Shown here: piece by piece, positions 7,363 through 15,561 of the stretch
Numbering within the stretch: position 1 is the first letter of the stretch
How the letters are laid out: every line of letters begins with the position of its first letter
Source: Tateyamaria sp.
Lineage (GTDB): Bacteria > Pseudomonadota > Alphaproteobacteria > Rhodobacterales > Rhodobacteraceae
DNA length: 19,919 nucleotides
Reading direction: 5' to 3'
NCBI GenBank assembly: GCA_018668195.1
Contig: JABITU010000121.1
Location: forward strand, 1-19,919
Made by a program: the position numbers and the translations under genes
Notes under the pieces: generated by a model
Told to the model about the DNA's origin: nothing
What the model saw: only the letters and a program-made list of their open reading frames with translations
The model's database searches: none

Positions 7363-7548
7363 ATGACGGTGTTGTGTTTTGGCGGATGCCCCGCGGCCCC
7401 ATATTTTGTGAACAGCATTAAGCTGCCTGGCGCATTTTTTGGTTTTATGGCTCTACAGCCCGATAATAATATTTACACATGTGCCCGAAGGATCGCCCTT
7501 AAAAAGATCGATAGCCGTTGCCTGGCTATTGCCGGCGGCAACTTATGA
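7363..7548 (+). CDS. Possible 61-residue leader ORF translationally coupled to marR
   Basis: I do not recognise this protein. The ATG at 7363 has a fair ribosome site, AAGGA at 7349-7353. The frame ends in a TGA overlapping the marR ATG (ATGA at 7545-7548). marR itself has only a weak ribosome site, so it may depend on ribosomes finishing this ORF. A 7-codon mini-ORF (ATG 7343, TGA 7364-7366) overlaps its start the same way. The product is mildly hydrophobic with four cysteines, no clear signal peptide and no domain. It lies within the predicted untranslated leader of the operon, so it may be a regulatory leader peptide or a chance frame. Confidence 0.35.
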   Translation: MTVLCFGGCPAAPYFVNSIKLPGAFFGFMALQPDNNIYTCARRIALKKIDSRCLAIAGGNL

Positions 7549-8003
7549 AGCCCACTGATGCCCTGTCACGCCGTCGCTTAAGGACATGGATCAGACTGCT
7601 GCGCATTACACGGAGCAACGAAAATCACCTGCGCGAGTTTCTGCGCGTCAATCACAACACAACATTGCCAAGGTTCGACGTGGCTGCAGCCCTCTACCGC
7701 GTTGGGACGCCCATCAAGATGAGCGAACTGAGCCAGATGCTTCTGGTTTCGAATGGAAATGCCACAACGGTTGTAGATCGTCTTGAAAAAGACGGATTGG
7801 CTGCGCGTGAACCGAGTGGTGATGACAAACGCGTTGTGCTTGTGGGCCTGACGCCTGCGGGAAGCACCTGGTTTAAAAACCTCGCCGATGCCCATGAAAA
7901 CGAAATTAATTCGCTCTTTGCTGCTTTGGGCCATGATGACCTGAGCCTGATCAGAGATTTGATGCGCCGCCTTGAAGGAGAAGCTGATGACCAAGATGTC
8001 TGA
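7545..8003 (+). CDS. MarR-family transcriptional regulator
   Basis: A dimeric winged-helix regulator of 152 residues, the normal MarR length. The DNA-binding domain has helix-turn-helix [29 protein letters not shown] (58-86) and wing [19 protein letters not shown] (88-106), with dimerisation helices at both ends. The ATG at 7545 is chosen; a TTG at 7518 would add nine unlikely residues. It is the first recognisable gene of the catabolic operon and overlaps the crotonase gene by 17 bases. The family includes BadR and CouR, which repress aryl-CoA pathways until the CoA thioester appears, so it probably responds to a CoA intermediate of this operon and represses the promoter at 7285-7312. The ligand is inferred, not seen. 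Confidence 0.9.
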   Translation: MKPTDALSRRRLRTWIRLLRITRSNENHLREFLRVNHNTTLPRFDVAAALYRVGTPIKMSELSQMLLVSNGNATTVVDRLEKDGLAAREPSGDDKRVVLVGLTPAGSTWFKNLADAHENEINSLFAALGHDDLSLIRDLMRRLEGEADDQDV

Positions 8004-8799
8004 CCTGACACCCGAACATTTTGAATGGAGCTGCAGCGATGCGATCGCAACGATCCGCCTGAACCGGCCGGATCGAAAGAATCCGCTGACTTTCGACAGC
8101 TACGCCGAACTGCGCGATACATTTCGCGCACTCGTCTATGCCGATGACGTAGATGCCGTGATCTTTGCGTCAAACGGTGGAAATTTTTGCTCGGGTGGGG
8201 ATGTGCATGACATTATTGGCCCACTTGTGGGCATGGATATGAAGCAACTTTTGACGTTTACGCGTATGACGGGGGATTTGATCAAAGCTATGATTGGATG
8301 CGGCAAGCCAATCATTTCCGCCGTTGACGGGGTGGCTGTGGGGGCTGGGGCCATCATCACCATGGCGTCTGACCTGCGATTGGCCACACCCGAAGCCAAA
8401 TGCGCATTTCTGTTCACACGTGTTGGGCTTGCTGGGTGCGACATGGGGGCCTGTGCGATGTTGCCCCGGATCATAGGGCAGGGCCGTGCGGCGGAGCTGC
8501 TGTACACGGGGCGCGCCATGAATGCTAACGAAGGTGAACGCTGGGGATACTGGAACGCGCTGCACAGTGCGGATGATCTTGAGGCTGAGGCGCGCAAATT
8601 GGCCGAACGCATCGCGGCGGGGCCGACGTTTGCCCATGGCATCACCAAGACCCAGTTGAACCAAGAATGGAATATGGGTCTTGAACAAGCCATTGAAGCC
8701 GAAGCGCAGGCACAGGCGATCTGCATGCAAACGGGCGACTTCGAGCGCGCCTATCATGCCTTTGTCGAAAAAGAAAAACCAGTGTTTGAGGGAAACTGA
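7987..8799 (+). CDS. Crotonase-fold enzyme (annotated-type enoyl-CoA hydratase/isomerase), hydratase glutamates absent
   Basis: A cytosolic crotonase-superfamily enzyme of 270 residues acting on an acyl- or aryl-CoA. The CoA/oxyanion-hole segments are [16 protein letters not shown] (61-76) and [22 protein letters not shown] (112-133). Aligned by eye with mitochondrial enoyl-CoA hydratase, the two catalytic glutamates are replaced by I123 and F143, so ordinary hydration is unlikely. D152 in [18 protein letters not shown] lines up with the catalytic aspartate of PaaG-type isomerases (GLIPDCGG), with a one-residue insertion. It may isomerise, hydrolyse or ring-open a cyclic CoA ester. ATG 7987 is chosen because AAGGAG lies at 7975-7980; an in-frame ATG also lies at 7996. 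It overlaps marR by 17 bases and the next gene by one (TGATG). Confidence 0.88.
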   Translation: MTKMSDLTPEHFEWSCSDAIATIRLNRPDRKNPLTFDSYAELRDTFRALVYADDVDAVIFASNGGNFCSGGDVHDIIGPLVGMDMKQLLTFTRMTGDLIKAMIGCGKPIISAVDGVAVGAGAIITMASDLRLATPEAKCAFLFTRVGLAGCDMGACAMLPRIIGQGRAAELLYTGRAMNANEGERWGYWNALHSADDLEAEARKLAERIAAGPTFAHGITKTQLNQEWNMGLEQAIEAEAQAQAICMQTGDFERAYHAFVEKEKPVFEGN

Positions 8800-9959
8800 T
8801 GGCTGATAAAAGCTTTCTCAACTGGCCTTTCTTTGAGCAATGCCACAAGGAACTGGCACTGGCGTTAGATCACTGGGCGACACATCATTTAGCAGGTACT
8901 GACCATACCGATACCGATACTTCATGTCGCGATCTGGTCCGCAATTTGGGTGACGCGGGCTGGCTGTTCTATACGGCTGCCAGCGACGGCGAAACAATTG
9001 ATGTACGTAGCCTTTGTCTGGCGCGTGAAACGCTGGCGCGTCATGATAGCTTGGCCGATTTTGCATTTGCGATGCAGGGTTTGGGAACGGGGGCGATTTC
9101 GCTGTTTGGGACACCGCAACAAAAATTGGAATGGCTGCCGCTTACGCGTTCAGGAAAGGCGATTTCCGGTTTTGCCCTAACTGAGCCACACTCAGGATCT
9201 GACGTCGCAAACTCGACAATGACAGCCACGCGGGACGGTGATGATTATGTGCTAAACGGAGAAAAGACGTGGATATCTAACGGCGGCATTGCCGATATCT
9301 ACACTGTTTTTGCGCGAACCGGGGACAAAGATGGCGCACGCGGTTTATCGGCTTTTATTGTGCCCGCCAATTTGCCGGGATTGAAGGTCGTCGAAAGACT
9401 GGAGACCATCGCACCGCATCCGTTGGCGCGCTTGGAATTTTCGGAGTGCCGCGTTCCTGCCAGTTCGATGTTGGGGCGCTCGGGACAGGGTTTTAAGATC
9501 GCCATGGCAGTGCTGGATGTCTTTCGGACGACTGTCGCAGCTGCTGCGTTGGGATTTGCACGTCGCGCGTTAGATGAGGCATTGGCACGCGTAACCAGCC
9601 GAAGAATTCAGGGCGCGCCCTTGTTCGAATTGCAGATGGTGCAGGGCCACATTGCTGACATGGCGCTGGATGTGGATGCGGCGGCACTGCTCATTTATCG
9701 CGCGGCTTGGACCAAAGACATGGGGGCTCCGCGTGTCACGCGCGAAGCAGCTATGGCCAAACTTTTTGCAACAGATCAGGCACAACACATAATCGACAAA
9801 GCAGTGCAATTGCACGGCGGCGATGGCGTAAGATTCGGCGAAACCGTTGAAAAACTGTACCGCGAAATTCGGGCGTTGCGTATCTACGAGGGCGCCTCTG
9901 ATGTGCAGCGTGTGATCATCGCCCGGCAAAGTCTGGCGGATTTCGAAGGAGAAACGTAA
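8799..9959 (+). CDS. Acyl-CoA dehydrogenase
   Basis: A cytosolic FAD flavoenzyme that introduces a 2,3-double bond into an acyl-CoA and passes electrons to ETF. It has 386 residues, standard length. The order is N-terminal helices, then the FAD/substrate loop [16 protein letters not shown] (124-139), the flavin contact WISNGG (158-163), the C-terminal helical domain with [21 protein letters not shown] (336-356), and the catalytic base in [18 protein letters not shown] (E364). The glutamate is in the short-chain/glutaryl-type position. GAGGGA at 8788-8793 provides the ribosome site and the start overlaps the previous stop (TGATG). In context it would oxidise a cyclic or ring-opened CoA ester from this pathway. 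No ETF gene is in the window. Confidence 0.93.
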   Translation: MADKSFLNWPFFEQCHKELALALDHWATHHLAGTDHTDTDTSCRDLVRNLGDAGWLFYTAASDGETIDVRSLCLARETLARHDSLADFAFAMQGLGTGAISLFGTPQQKLEWLPLTRSGKAISGFALTEPHSGSDVANSTMTATRDGDDYVLNGEKTWISNGGIADIYTVFARTGDKDGARGLSAFIVPANLPGLKVVERLETIAPHPLARLEFSECRVPASSMLGRSGQGFKIAMAVLDVFRTTVAAAALGFARRALDEALARVTSRRIQGAPLFELQMVQGHIADMALDVDAAALLIYRAAWTKDMGAPRVTREAAMAKLFATDQAQHIIDKAVQLHGGDGVRFGETVEKLYREIRALRIYEGASDVQRVIIARQSLADFEGET

Positions 9960-11594
9960 ATGTTGGGACCAACCGGACATGTCGATACGTTTTCGCGCCT
10001 CGGGTTGCCACCTCAAGATCAATGGCCGGATTTCCTGCTCGATGGGCTTGATTATCCGGAATATCTGAATGCAGGTGTCGAACTGACCGATGCGATGGTC
10101 AACAAAGGGTTTGGGGACCATACGGCGCTGATTGGAAACGGTCGGCAACGCACCTACAAGGAATTGGCCGACTGGACCAACCGCCTCGCGCATGCATTCG
10201 TTGATGATCTGGGGGTAAAGCCCGGCAATCGGGTTATGATCCGTTCCGCCAATAATCCGGCAATGGTTGCGTGTTGGCTGGCCGCCACAAAAGTTGGTGC
10301 AGTTGTCGTAAACACGATGCCAATGTTACGGTCTGGTGAATTGTCTGAAATTGTTGACAAGGCCGAAATATCGCACGCTTTATGCGATACTCGTTTGCTG
10401 GAAGAACTGGATGACTGCGCCCAAAAAAGCCAGTTTCTCAAGTCTGTGGTGGGTTTTGACGGCACCTCAAACCATGATGCAGAATTGGACCGGTTGGCGT
10501 TGCAAAAATCGGTGCGATTTGAGGCCGTCAAAACCGGACGCGATGATGTTGCTCTTTTGGGTTTCACCTCTGGCACAACGGGTGCGCCCAAGGCGACGAT
10601 TCATTTTCACCGGGACCTTTTGATCATTGCAGACGGCTATGGCCGTGAAGTTTTGAATGTCTCTCCAGACGATGTTTTTGTTGGCTCACCGCCACTGGCC
10701 TTTACATTTGGGTTGGGCGGCCTGGCCATATTTCCGCTGCGTTTTGGAGCAACGGCCACACTGCTTGAGAATGCATCCCCCCCAAATATGATTGAAATAA
10801 TTGAACAGCATAAGGCGACCGTTTGCTTTACTGCGCCTACGGCTTATCGGGTCATGCTGAACGCTATGGATGAGGGCGCCGACCTTTCCTCACTGCGGGC
10901 GGCGGTATCGGCCGGAGAGACCCTTCCAGCTCCAATTTACGATGAATGGCAGGCAAAAACGGGCAAGCCGATGCTGGATGGCATTGGAGCCACCGAGATG
11001 TTGCATATTTTCGTCACCAACCGCTTTTCGGACGCGCGCCCTGCCTGTACCGGAAAGCCGGTTACTGGCTACGAGGCGCGGGTCGTTGATGACGATATGC
11101 AAGACGTGGATGTTGGCGAAACGGGCAGGCTGGCCGTGCGCGGCCCGACGGGATGCCGCTACCTGAATGACCCACGTCAATCAAACTATGTTCGGGACGG
11201 ATGGAACATTACAGGCGACAGTTTTGTGCGGGATGCGGAGGGGTATTTTCATTTCGCTGCGCGCAACGACGATATGATCGTGTCTTCGGGCTATAACATA
11301 GCGGGACCCGAAGTCGAAGCGGCTTTGTTGTCTCATCCGGCTGTGTTGGAATGCGCTGTTGTTGGCGCCTCTGATCTGGAAAGGGGCTTTATTGTCGAGG
11401 CGCATGTCGTGCTTTTGGAAAATGTCAGCGCGTCTGATGATCTGCGCAAATCACTGCAAGACCACGTTAAATCGGTCATTGCACCTTATAAATATCCGAG
11501 ATCCGTCAAATTTCATGATGCGTTGCCCAAGACCGCCACAGGCAAAATTCAAAGGTTTGTTTTGCGTGGGCTGAATGCGCAAAAAAGGCCATGA
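9960..11594 (+). CDS. Benzoate/2-aminobenzoate-type CoA ligase (AMP-binding)
   Basis: An ATP-dependent acyl-CoA synthetase of the ANL superfamily, 544 residues, which activates a carboxylic acid to its CoA thioester through an acyl-adenylate. Motifs in order: phosphate loop FTSGTTGAPK (202-211), substrate-pocket region SPPLAFTFGLGGLAIFPL (243-260), DGIGATEMLHIFVTNR (340-355), GRLAVRGPTGCRYLND (389-404), ITGD (417-420, ribose-binding D420), hinge near 435-440, and catalytic lysine in KTATGKIQR (K529). The TEMLHIF stretch and RGPTGCRYL are the style of benzoate- and 2-aminobenzoate-CoA ligases rather than fatty-acid ligases. The ATG follows the previous TAA directly, with AAGGAG at 9946-9951. 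It is the committing step of the operon. The acid could be anthranilate, benzoate, or a related cyclic carboxylate. Confidence 0.9.
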   Translation: MLGPTGHVDTFSRLGLPPQDQWPDFLLDGLDYPEYLNAGVELTDAMVNKGFGDHTALIGNGRQRTYKELADWTNRLAHAFVDDLGVKPGNRVMIRSANNPAMVACWLAATKVGAVVVNTMPMLRSGELSEIVDKAEISHALCDTRLLEELDDCAQKSQFLKSVVGFDGTSNHDAELDRLALQKSVRFEAVKTGRDDVALLGFTSGTTGAPKATIHFHRDLLIIADGYGREVLNVSPDDVFVGSPPLAFTFGLGGLAIFPLRFGATATLLENASPPNMIEIIEQHKATVCFTAPTAYRVMLNAMDEGADLSSLRAAVSAGETLPAPIYDEWQAKTGKPMLDGIGATEMLHIFVTNRFSDARPACTGKPVTGYEARVVDDDMQDVDVGETGRLAVRGPTGCRYLNDPRQSNYVRDGWNITGDSFVRDAEGYFHFAARNDDMIVSSGYNIAGPEVEAALLSHPAVLECAVVGASDLERGFIVEAHVVLLENVSASDDLRKSLQDHVKSVIAPYKYPRSVKFHDALPKTATGKIQRFVLRGLNAQKRP

Positions 11595-11803
11595 CTGCAC
11601 AAATGAAAAATCCCACCGCAGGATATATACCGCAAGGCCATGATCGTTTGTGCACATGTCGGTGCCGCCCGTGCGGCATGTGTGCAGGCCGGCGGCTCCG
11701 AGGTCAGAATAATCACTCGAAACCATGCGCAGATCAGTGCACAATCTATGACAGTATGTTTGACTCCGTCACTGTGATGGAAGCTGAAAAATCAGATTGG
11801 TAA
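11591..11803 (+). pseudogene. Possible decayed gene remnant between the CoA ligase and livH
   Basis: This 215-base gap breaks an otherwise overlapping operon. One frame (ATG 11591, overlapping the ligase stop as ATGA) encodes 70 residues beginning MTAQMKNPTAGYIPQGHDRL and then becomes Cys/Arg-rich and implausible. At that point the next frame reads IVCAHVGAARAACVQAGGSEVRII (about 11643-11714), which has a Rossmann-like strand-helix-strand pattern. An N-terminus of the style xYxPxGHxxL followed by a Rossmann unit is seen in short-chain dehydrogenases of related CoA pathways, so a frameshifted, mostly deleted dehydrogenase gene is my best guess. A real small coupled ORF, or plain untranslated spacer with a livH promoter, are alternatives. 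Confidence 0.3.
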
Positions 11804-11809
11804 GCCTTT

Positions 11810-12727
11810 ATGTCGCTTCTACTTTTTATCGAACAGACGCTTAATGGCCTGCAGTTTGGCGTGATGTTGTTCTTGATGGCTGCGGGGCTCACGCTTGTTT
11901 TTGGGGTAATGGGATTGATCAACCTCGCCCATGGCTCGCTTTATATGGTTGGGGCGTTTGCGGCGGCGGCCGTTGCGGCGGCGACGGGATCGTTCTTACT
12001 TGCTCTGGTTGCGAGTTTCGTGTGCGCCGCTTTCGCAGGAATTTTGATTGAATTCTTTATCATCAGGCGTCTGTATGATCGTGACCACCTTGATCAGGTG
12101 TTGGCGACTTTTGCGCTGATCCTGATATTTTCCGAAGGCACGCGCTGGGTGTTTGGATCTTTCCCGTTGTTTCTGGATACGCCGGAATGGTTGTCGGGCA
12201 CGGTGATGCTTCCGTTTGGAATTGAGTATTCGCTCTATCGATTGGCGATTATCTTGGTGGGCCTGATTGTGGCGGCGGGGTTGTTCTGGATGATTGCGCG
12301 GACACGTGTCGGTATCCGGATTCGTGCCGGCGAAAATGATCGCGAGATGATTGCGGTGCTGGGCGTGAATATATCGCTTTTGTACACGTTCGTTTTTGCA
12401 CTTGGTGCGGCATTGGCCGGGCTTGCCGGGGCTCTTATTGGTGCCATCCAATCTGTGCAAGTTGGCATGGGCGAGCCTGTCTTGATCCTTGCCTTTGTCG
12501 TGGTTGTTATTGGCGGTATCGGATCAATCAGCGGCGCCTTTGTCGGCGCGATCCTTGTTGGGCTGACTGACACATTGGGTCGTACGATGTTGCCTGTGTT
12601 CTTTGGACTTTTTCTTGAGCCGTCTGCAGCAACTTCATTAGGGGCGTCATTGTCATCTATGTCTATTTATTTGCTTATGATTGGCGTCTTATTGTTCCGG
12701 CCCAAAGGCCTGTTTGGAGGTGCTTGA
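11810..12727 (+). CDS. livH: Branched-chain amino acid-type ABC transporter permease LivH
   Basis: An inner-membrane permease of the HAAT (Liv) family, 305 residues with about eight hydrophobic helices. Landmarks are the N-terminal LNGLQFGVMLFLMAAGLTLVFGVMGLINLAHGSLYMVGA (residues 11-49), FALILIFSEGTRWVFG, GIRIRAGENDREMIAVLGVN, and the C-terminal AFVVVVIGGIGSISGAFVGAILVG. These are hallmark LivH segments. Only a weak ribosome site (GGTAAG, 11799-11804) precedes the ATG, which is odd beside its neighbours. Because it sits in a CoA-ligase operon, the transported molecule is probably the aromatic or cyclic acid activated by that ligase rather than leucine. Confidence 0.93.
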   Translation: MSLLLFIEQTLNGLQFGVMLFLMAAGLTLVFGVMGLINLAHGSLYMVGAFAAAAVAAATGSFLLALVASFVCAAFAGILIEFFIIRRLYDRDHLDQVLATFALILIFSEGTRWVFGSFPLFLDTPEWLSGTVMLPFGIEYSLYRLAIILVGLIVAAGLFWMIARTRVGIRIRAGENDREMIAVLGVNISLLYTFVFALGAALAGLAGALIGAIQSVQVGMGEPVLILAFVVVVIGGIGSISGAFVGAILVGLTDTLGRTMLPVFFGLFLEPSAATSLGASLSSMSIYLLMIGVLLFRPKGLFGGA

Positions 12728-12728
12728 G

Positions 12729-13712
12729 ATGCGCAAGGAACCACTCTTGAACATGGCTTTGCTCATAGCGCTTCTGGCGTTTCCGCTTTGGGCGTGGGTG
12801 GCGGATGAGCCGTTTCTGATCACCCTGACAACCCGCGCCATCATCTTTGCAATCGCAGGGGTTGGGCTGAATTTTGCCCTTGGGTTCGGCGGATTGGTCA
12901 GTTTTGGGCATGCGGCCTTTTTTGGACTGGGCGGATATGTAATGGGTGTTCTGGCTTTTCACGCGCAAACCTACACGCCCGTCTTGGATTGGCCGTTTGT
13001 GATAAACGGCACCAAGTCGATGCCGATTGTCTGGATGGTTGCAATCGTTCTGTCTGGGGCACTGGCCGTTGCGATTGGCGCATTATCCCTGCGTACATCT
13101 GGCGTGTATTTCATAATGATCACATTGGCTTTTGCGCAAATGCTGTATTACTTCACCATTTCGTGGTCCACTTATGGCGGCGAAGATGGGCTGTCGATCT
13201 ATGTCCGCAACGATTTTCCTGGGCTAAATACGATGGACCCGATCCAATACTATGCGATCTGCTATGTGCTGTTGTTGATTGTTCTGGGCCTCGTTTACGC
13301 CATCTCCAAATCGGCGTTTGGCCTCGCACTTGGTGCGTCGCGTCAGAATGAAGACCGGATTCAAGCCGTGGGGCAGGGGCCTTTTGGCTTGTATCTGACA
13401 GCATTTGCGATTTCCGGTGCGATCACTGGTTTGGCCGGGGTTTTGCATGCCGATCTCAACCGATTTGTAAGCCCGACGATGTTTTCGTGGCATACCTCGG
13501 GTGAAATCATGATCTTTGTTATTCTTGGTGGTGTCGGGCGGGTCTTTGGCCCGGTTGCGGGTGCGGTTCTGTTTATTGTTCTTGAGCATACACTCGGCGG
13601 GCTGAGTGAATTTTGGCACATTTACCTTGGGGCCATGTTGTTGGGGGTCGTGTTGTTTGCGCGGGGCGGGCTTATTGGCCTGATCGCAGGCCGGGAGGTG
13701 GCCCATGACTAA
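12729..13712 (+). CDS. livM: Branched-chain amino acid-type ABC transporter permease LivM
   Basis: The second inner-membrane permease of the Liv-type importer, 327 residues with roughly eight to ten hydrophobic helices. The family block TRAIIFAIAGVGLNFALGFGGLVSFGHAAFFGLGGY lies at 35-70, LSLRTSGVYFIMITLAFAQM follows, and FVILGGVGRVFGPVAGAVLF is near the C-terminus. The frame is open upstream to a TTG, but ATG 12729 is correct because GGAGG lies at 12716-12720 and it starts right after the livH stop (TGA 12725-12727). It overlaps livG by 8 bases. It pairs with LivH to form the channel. Confidence 0.93.
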   Translation: MRKEPLLNMALLIALLAFPLWAWVADEPFLITLTTRAIIFAIAGVGLNFALGFGGLVSFGHAAFFGLGGYVMGVLAFHAQTYTPVLDWPFVINGTKSMPIVWMVAIVLSGALAVAIGALSLRTSGVYFIMITLAFAQMLYYFTISWSTYGGEDGLSIYVRNDFPGLNTMDPIQYYAICYVLLLIVLGLVYAISKSAFGLALGASRQNEDRIQAVGQGPFGLYLTAFAISGAITGLAGVLHADLNRFVSPTMFSWHTSGEIMIFVILGGVGRVFGPVAGAVLFIVLEHTLGGLSEFWHIYLGAMLLGVVLFARGGLIGLIAGREVAHD

Positions 13713-14460
13713 GCCGCTTCTGGATGTTCGTGGCGTTAGCAAAAGCTTTGGCGCGGTGCAGGCCAGCACAGATATCAACCTTGACCTTAGAGAGGGTGAA
13801 ATTCACGCGCTTATTGGCCCGAACGGGGCGGGTAAATCGACGCTGATCAAACAGATCGCCGGCGGGCTTCGACCCGATAGTGGCACTGTCTTTTTTGACG
13901 GGCAGGATATCACAGGGCTGTCGACGGCAGCGCGCGCGCGGCTGGGAATGGGGCGCACCTTTCAGATTTCATCCCTGGCCATGGATTACAGCGTGCTTCA
14001 GAATGTCGTGCTTGGTGCATTGGGCCGCCGTGGGGATATCTTTCGGTTTTTTCGCCCGGTCATGAAAGATGCGGACCTTCTGGCGACGGCCAATCAGGCA
14101 CTTGAAATGGTTGGCCTTGAAGATGTGAAAAATTTCATGACATCAGAGCTTTCCCATGGCCAACGGCGTCAATTGGAAGTGGCCGTCGCACTGACGCTGT
14201 CGCCCAAAGTTTTCTTGATGGACGAGCCCATGGCTGGATTGGGTGCAGATGGATCTCGCAGACTGATGGAGCTTTTGGGGGAATTTAAACAGATGGCCCC
14301 TATTTTGCTTGTCGAGCACGACATGGATGCGGTTTTTGCATTGGCCGACCGTATTAGCGTGTTGGTTTATGGCAAGATTATCGCCAGTGGATCGGTCGAT
14401 GACATTCGCGGCAACCCCATTGTTCGAAGCGCCTATCTTGGTGAGGAGATCGACGCATGA
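13705..14460 (+). CDS. livG: Liv-type ABC transporter ATP-binding protein LivG
   Basis: A cytosolic ATPase subunit, 251 residues. It has Walker A GPNGAGKST (38-46), the Q-loop in GMGRTFQISSL (81-91), the LivG-style signature LSHGQRRQLE (149-158) instead of the usual LSGGQ, Walker B VFLMDEPMAGLG (169-180), and the H-loop histidine in LLVEHDMDAVF. It has the long insertion between Walker A and signature typical of LivG. The ATG lies within the end of livM (8-base overlap), and the stop overlaps the livF start by 4 bases (ATGA), so livM, livG and livF are translationally coupled. Confidence 0.95.
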   Translation: MTKPLLDVRGVSKSFGAVQASTDINLDLREGEIHALIGPNGAGKSTLIKQIAGGLRPDSGTVFFDGQDITGLSTAARARLGMGRTFQISSLAMDYSVLQNVVLGALGRRGDIFRFFRPVMKDADLLATANQALEMVGLEDVKNFMTSELSHGQRRQLEVAVALTLSPKVFLMDEPMAGLGADGSRRLMELLGEFKQMAPILLVEHDMDAVFALADRISVLVYGKIIASGSVDDIRGNPIVRSAYLGEEIDA

Positions 14461-15146
14461 GCCTTTTGACGCTCTCTGATGTATCGGCATTTTATGGCGC
14501 CAGTCAGGCTTTGTTTGACGTTCATTTGAATATTGAGGACGGGCAAGTTTTGGCCATGATGGGCCGAAATGGAATGGGCAAAACAACGACGATCAAGGTG
14601 ATTTGTCGCATGCTGAAGCACCGCGATGGCGCTGTGCTGTTTGATCAGCAGGACATCAGACGCCTGCCTGCCCACAAAGTTGCTAATATGGGTGTTGGGC
14701 TGGTTCCCGAAGGACGCCGGTGTTTCAGTAATCTGACGGTATATGAAAACCTTGTTGTCGCCGCCCGGCCGGGTCACTGGGATCTCAAGTCTGTTGCTAA
14801 ACTCTTTCCGCGTTTGGAAGAACGCAAAGATCAGCTTTCCAGTTCTTTGTCGGGGGGTGAGCAGCAAATGCTTGCCATAGGTCGTGCCCTTATGACCAAT
14901 CCACGCCTTATGATCCTGGACGAAGCCACCGAAGGGCTGGCCCCCGTGGTACGTCAAGAGATCTGGCAGGCCATTGCCCGGTTGAAATCACAAACAGGAA
15001 TGGCCCTTTTGGTGGTGGACAAGTCGATCCGGGAACTTTCTACAGTCGCGGACAAGGCGGTGATTTTGGAAAAGGGGCAATCTGTTTGGCACGGTGGATT
15101 CGGCGATTTAACCGCCCAGATTACTGATAAATATCTGGGAGTTTAA
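14457..15146 (+). CDS. livF: Liv-type ABC transporter ATP-binding protein LivF
   Basis: The second ATPase of the importer, 229 residues. It has Walker A GRNGMGKTT (36-44, methionine where alanine is common, normal for LivF), VPEGRRCFSNLTVYENL (83-99), signature LSGGEQQMLAIGRAL (131-145), Walker B LMILDEATEGLAP (151-163), and DKSIRELSTVADKAVILEKG in the switch area. The usual H-loop histidine position reads VVDKSI, so the histidine of LLVEH/LLVEQ-type motifs is replaced by lysine; LivF proteins often have glutamine there. Its stop lies 4 bases before the thioesterase start. Confidence 0.94.
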   Translation: MSLLTLSDVSAFYGASQALFDVHLNIEDGQVLAMMGRNGMGKTTTIKVICRMLKHRDGAVLFDQQDIRRLPAHKVANMGVGLVPEGRRCFSNLTVYENLVVAARPGHWDLKSVAKLFPRLEERKDQLSSSLSGGEQQMLAIGRALMTNPRLMILDEATEGLAPVVRQEIWQAIARLKSQTGMALLVVDKSIRELSTVADKAVILEKGQSVWHGGFGDLTAQITDKYLGV

Positions 15147-15150
15147 TGGC

Positions 15151-15561
15151 GTGAGTTATGACTTCCCTCTGAAAATCCTGTTCAAGCACTGCGACCCGGC
15201 GGGAATTGTGTTTTTCCCTCGATACTTTGAGATGATCAATGATTGTGTAGAAGCATTCTTTGATGACGTCGTTGGAATTCCATTCGAGGAACTTCTTATC
15301 ACTGCCGGTGTCCCAACCGCCGAAATTCGCACGCAGTTCAAAGCACCAAGCCGTCACGGAGACAGGATCGTTCTTACACTCGAATGCCAGAAAGTTGGGC
15401 GCAGCAGTTTGGATTTAAATATCACGGCAAAGTCGTTGAGCGGCGAGGTTCGTTTTGTTGCAAATTCAACTCTGGTCTACGTGGACAGCGCAGGGCGGCC
15501 AAAAACGTGGCCTGACCATATGAAACAAAAATTCACAGAAGAATTGAAAGGACCAAATTGA
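15151..15561 (+). CDS. 4-hydroxybenzoyl-CoA thioesterase-family protein (hotdog fold)
   Basis: A small hotdog-fold acyl-CoA thioesterase of 136 residues that hydrolyses a CoA thioester. The N-terminal segment FKHCDPAGIVFFPRYFEMIND (11-31) is the 4HBT signature, with the catalytic aspartate at D15 in the CDPAGIV context of Pseudomonas-type 4-hydroxybenzoyl-CoA thioesterase. The start is GTG at 15151, with GGGAG at 15137-15141; a nearby ATG (15146) hits a stop after two codons. It overlaps the next gene by one base (TGATG). In a pathway that begins with CoA activation it probably serves as a release valve, freeing CoA from dead-end aryl-CoA esters, or as the last hydrolysis step. Confidence 0.9.
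   Translation: MSYDFPLKILFKHCDPAGIVFFPRYFEMINDCVEAFFDDVVGIPFEELLITAGVPTAEIRTQFKAPSRHGDRIVLTLECQKVGRSSLDLNITAKSLSGEVRFVANSTLVYVDSAGRPKTWPDHMKQKFTEELKGPN

Noticed and set aside
8136..8757. Two minus-strand frames of about 195 codons
   Set aside because: They are shadows of the crotonase gene.
9570..10193. 207-codon minus-strand frame
   Set aside because: It spans the junction of the acyl-CoA dehydrogenase and ligase genes on the opposite strand and resembles no family.
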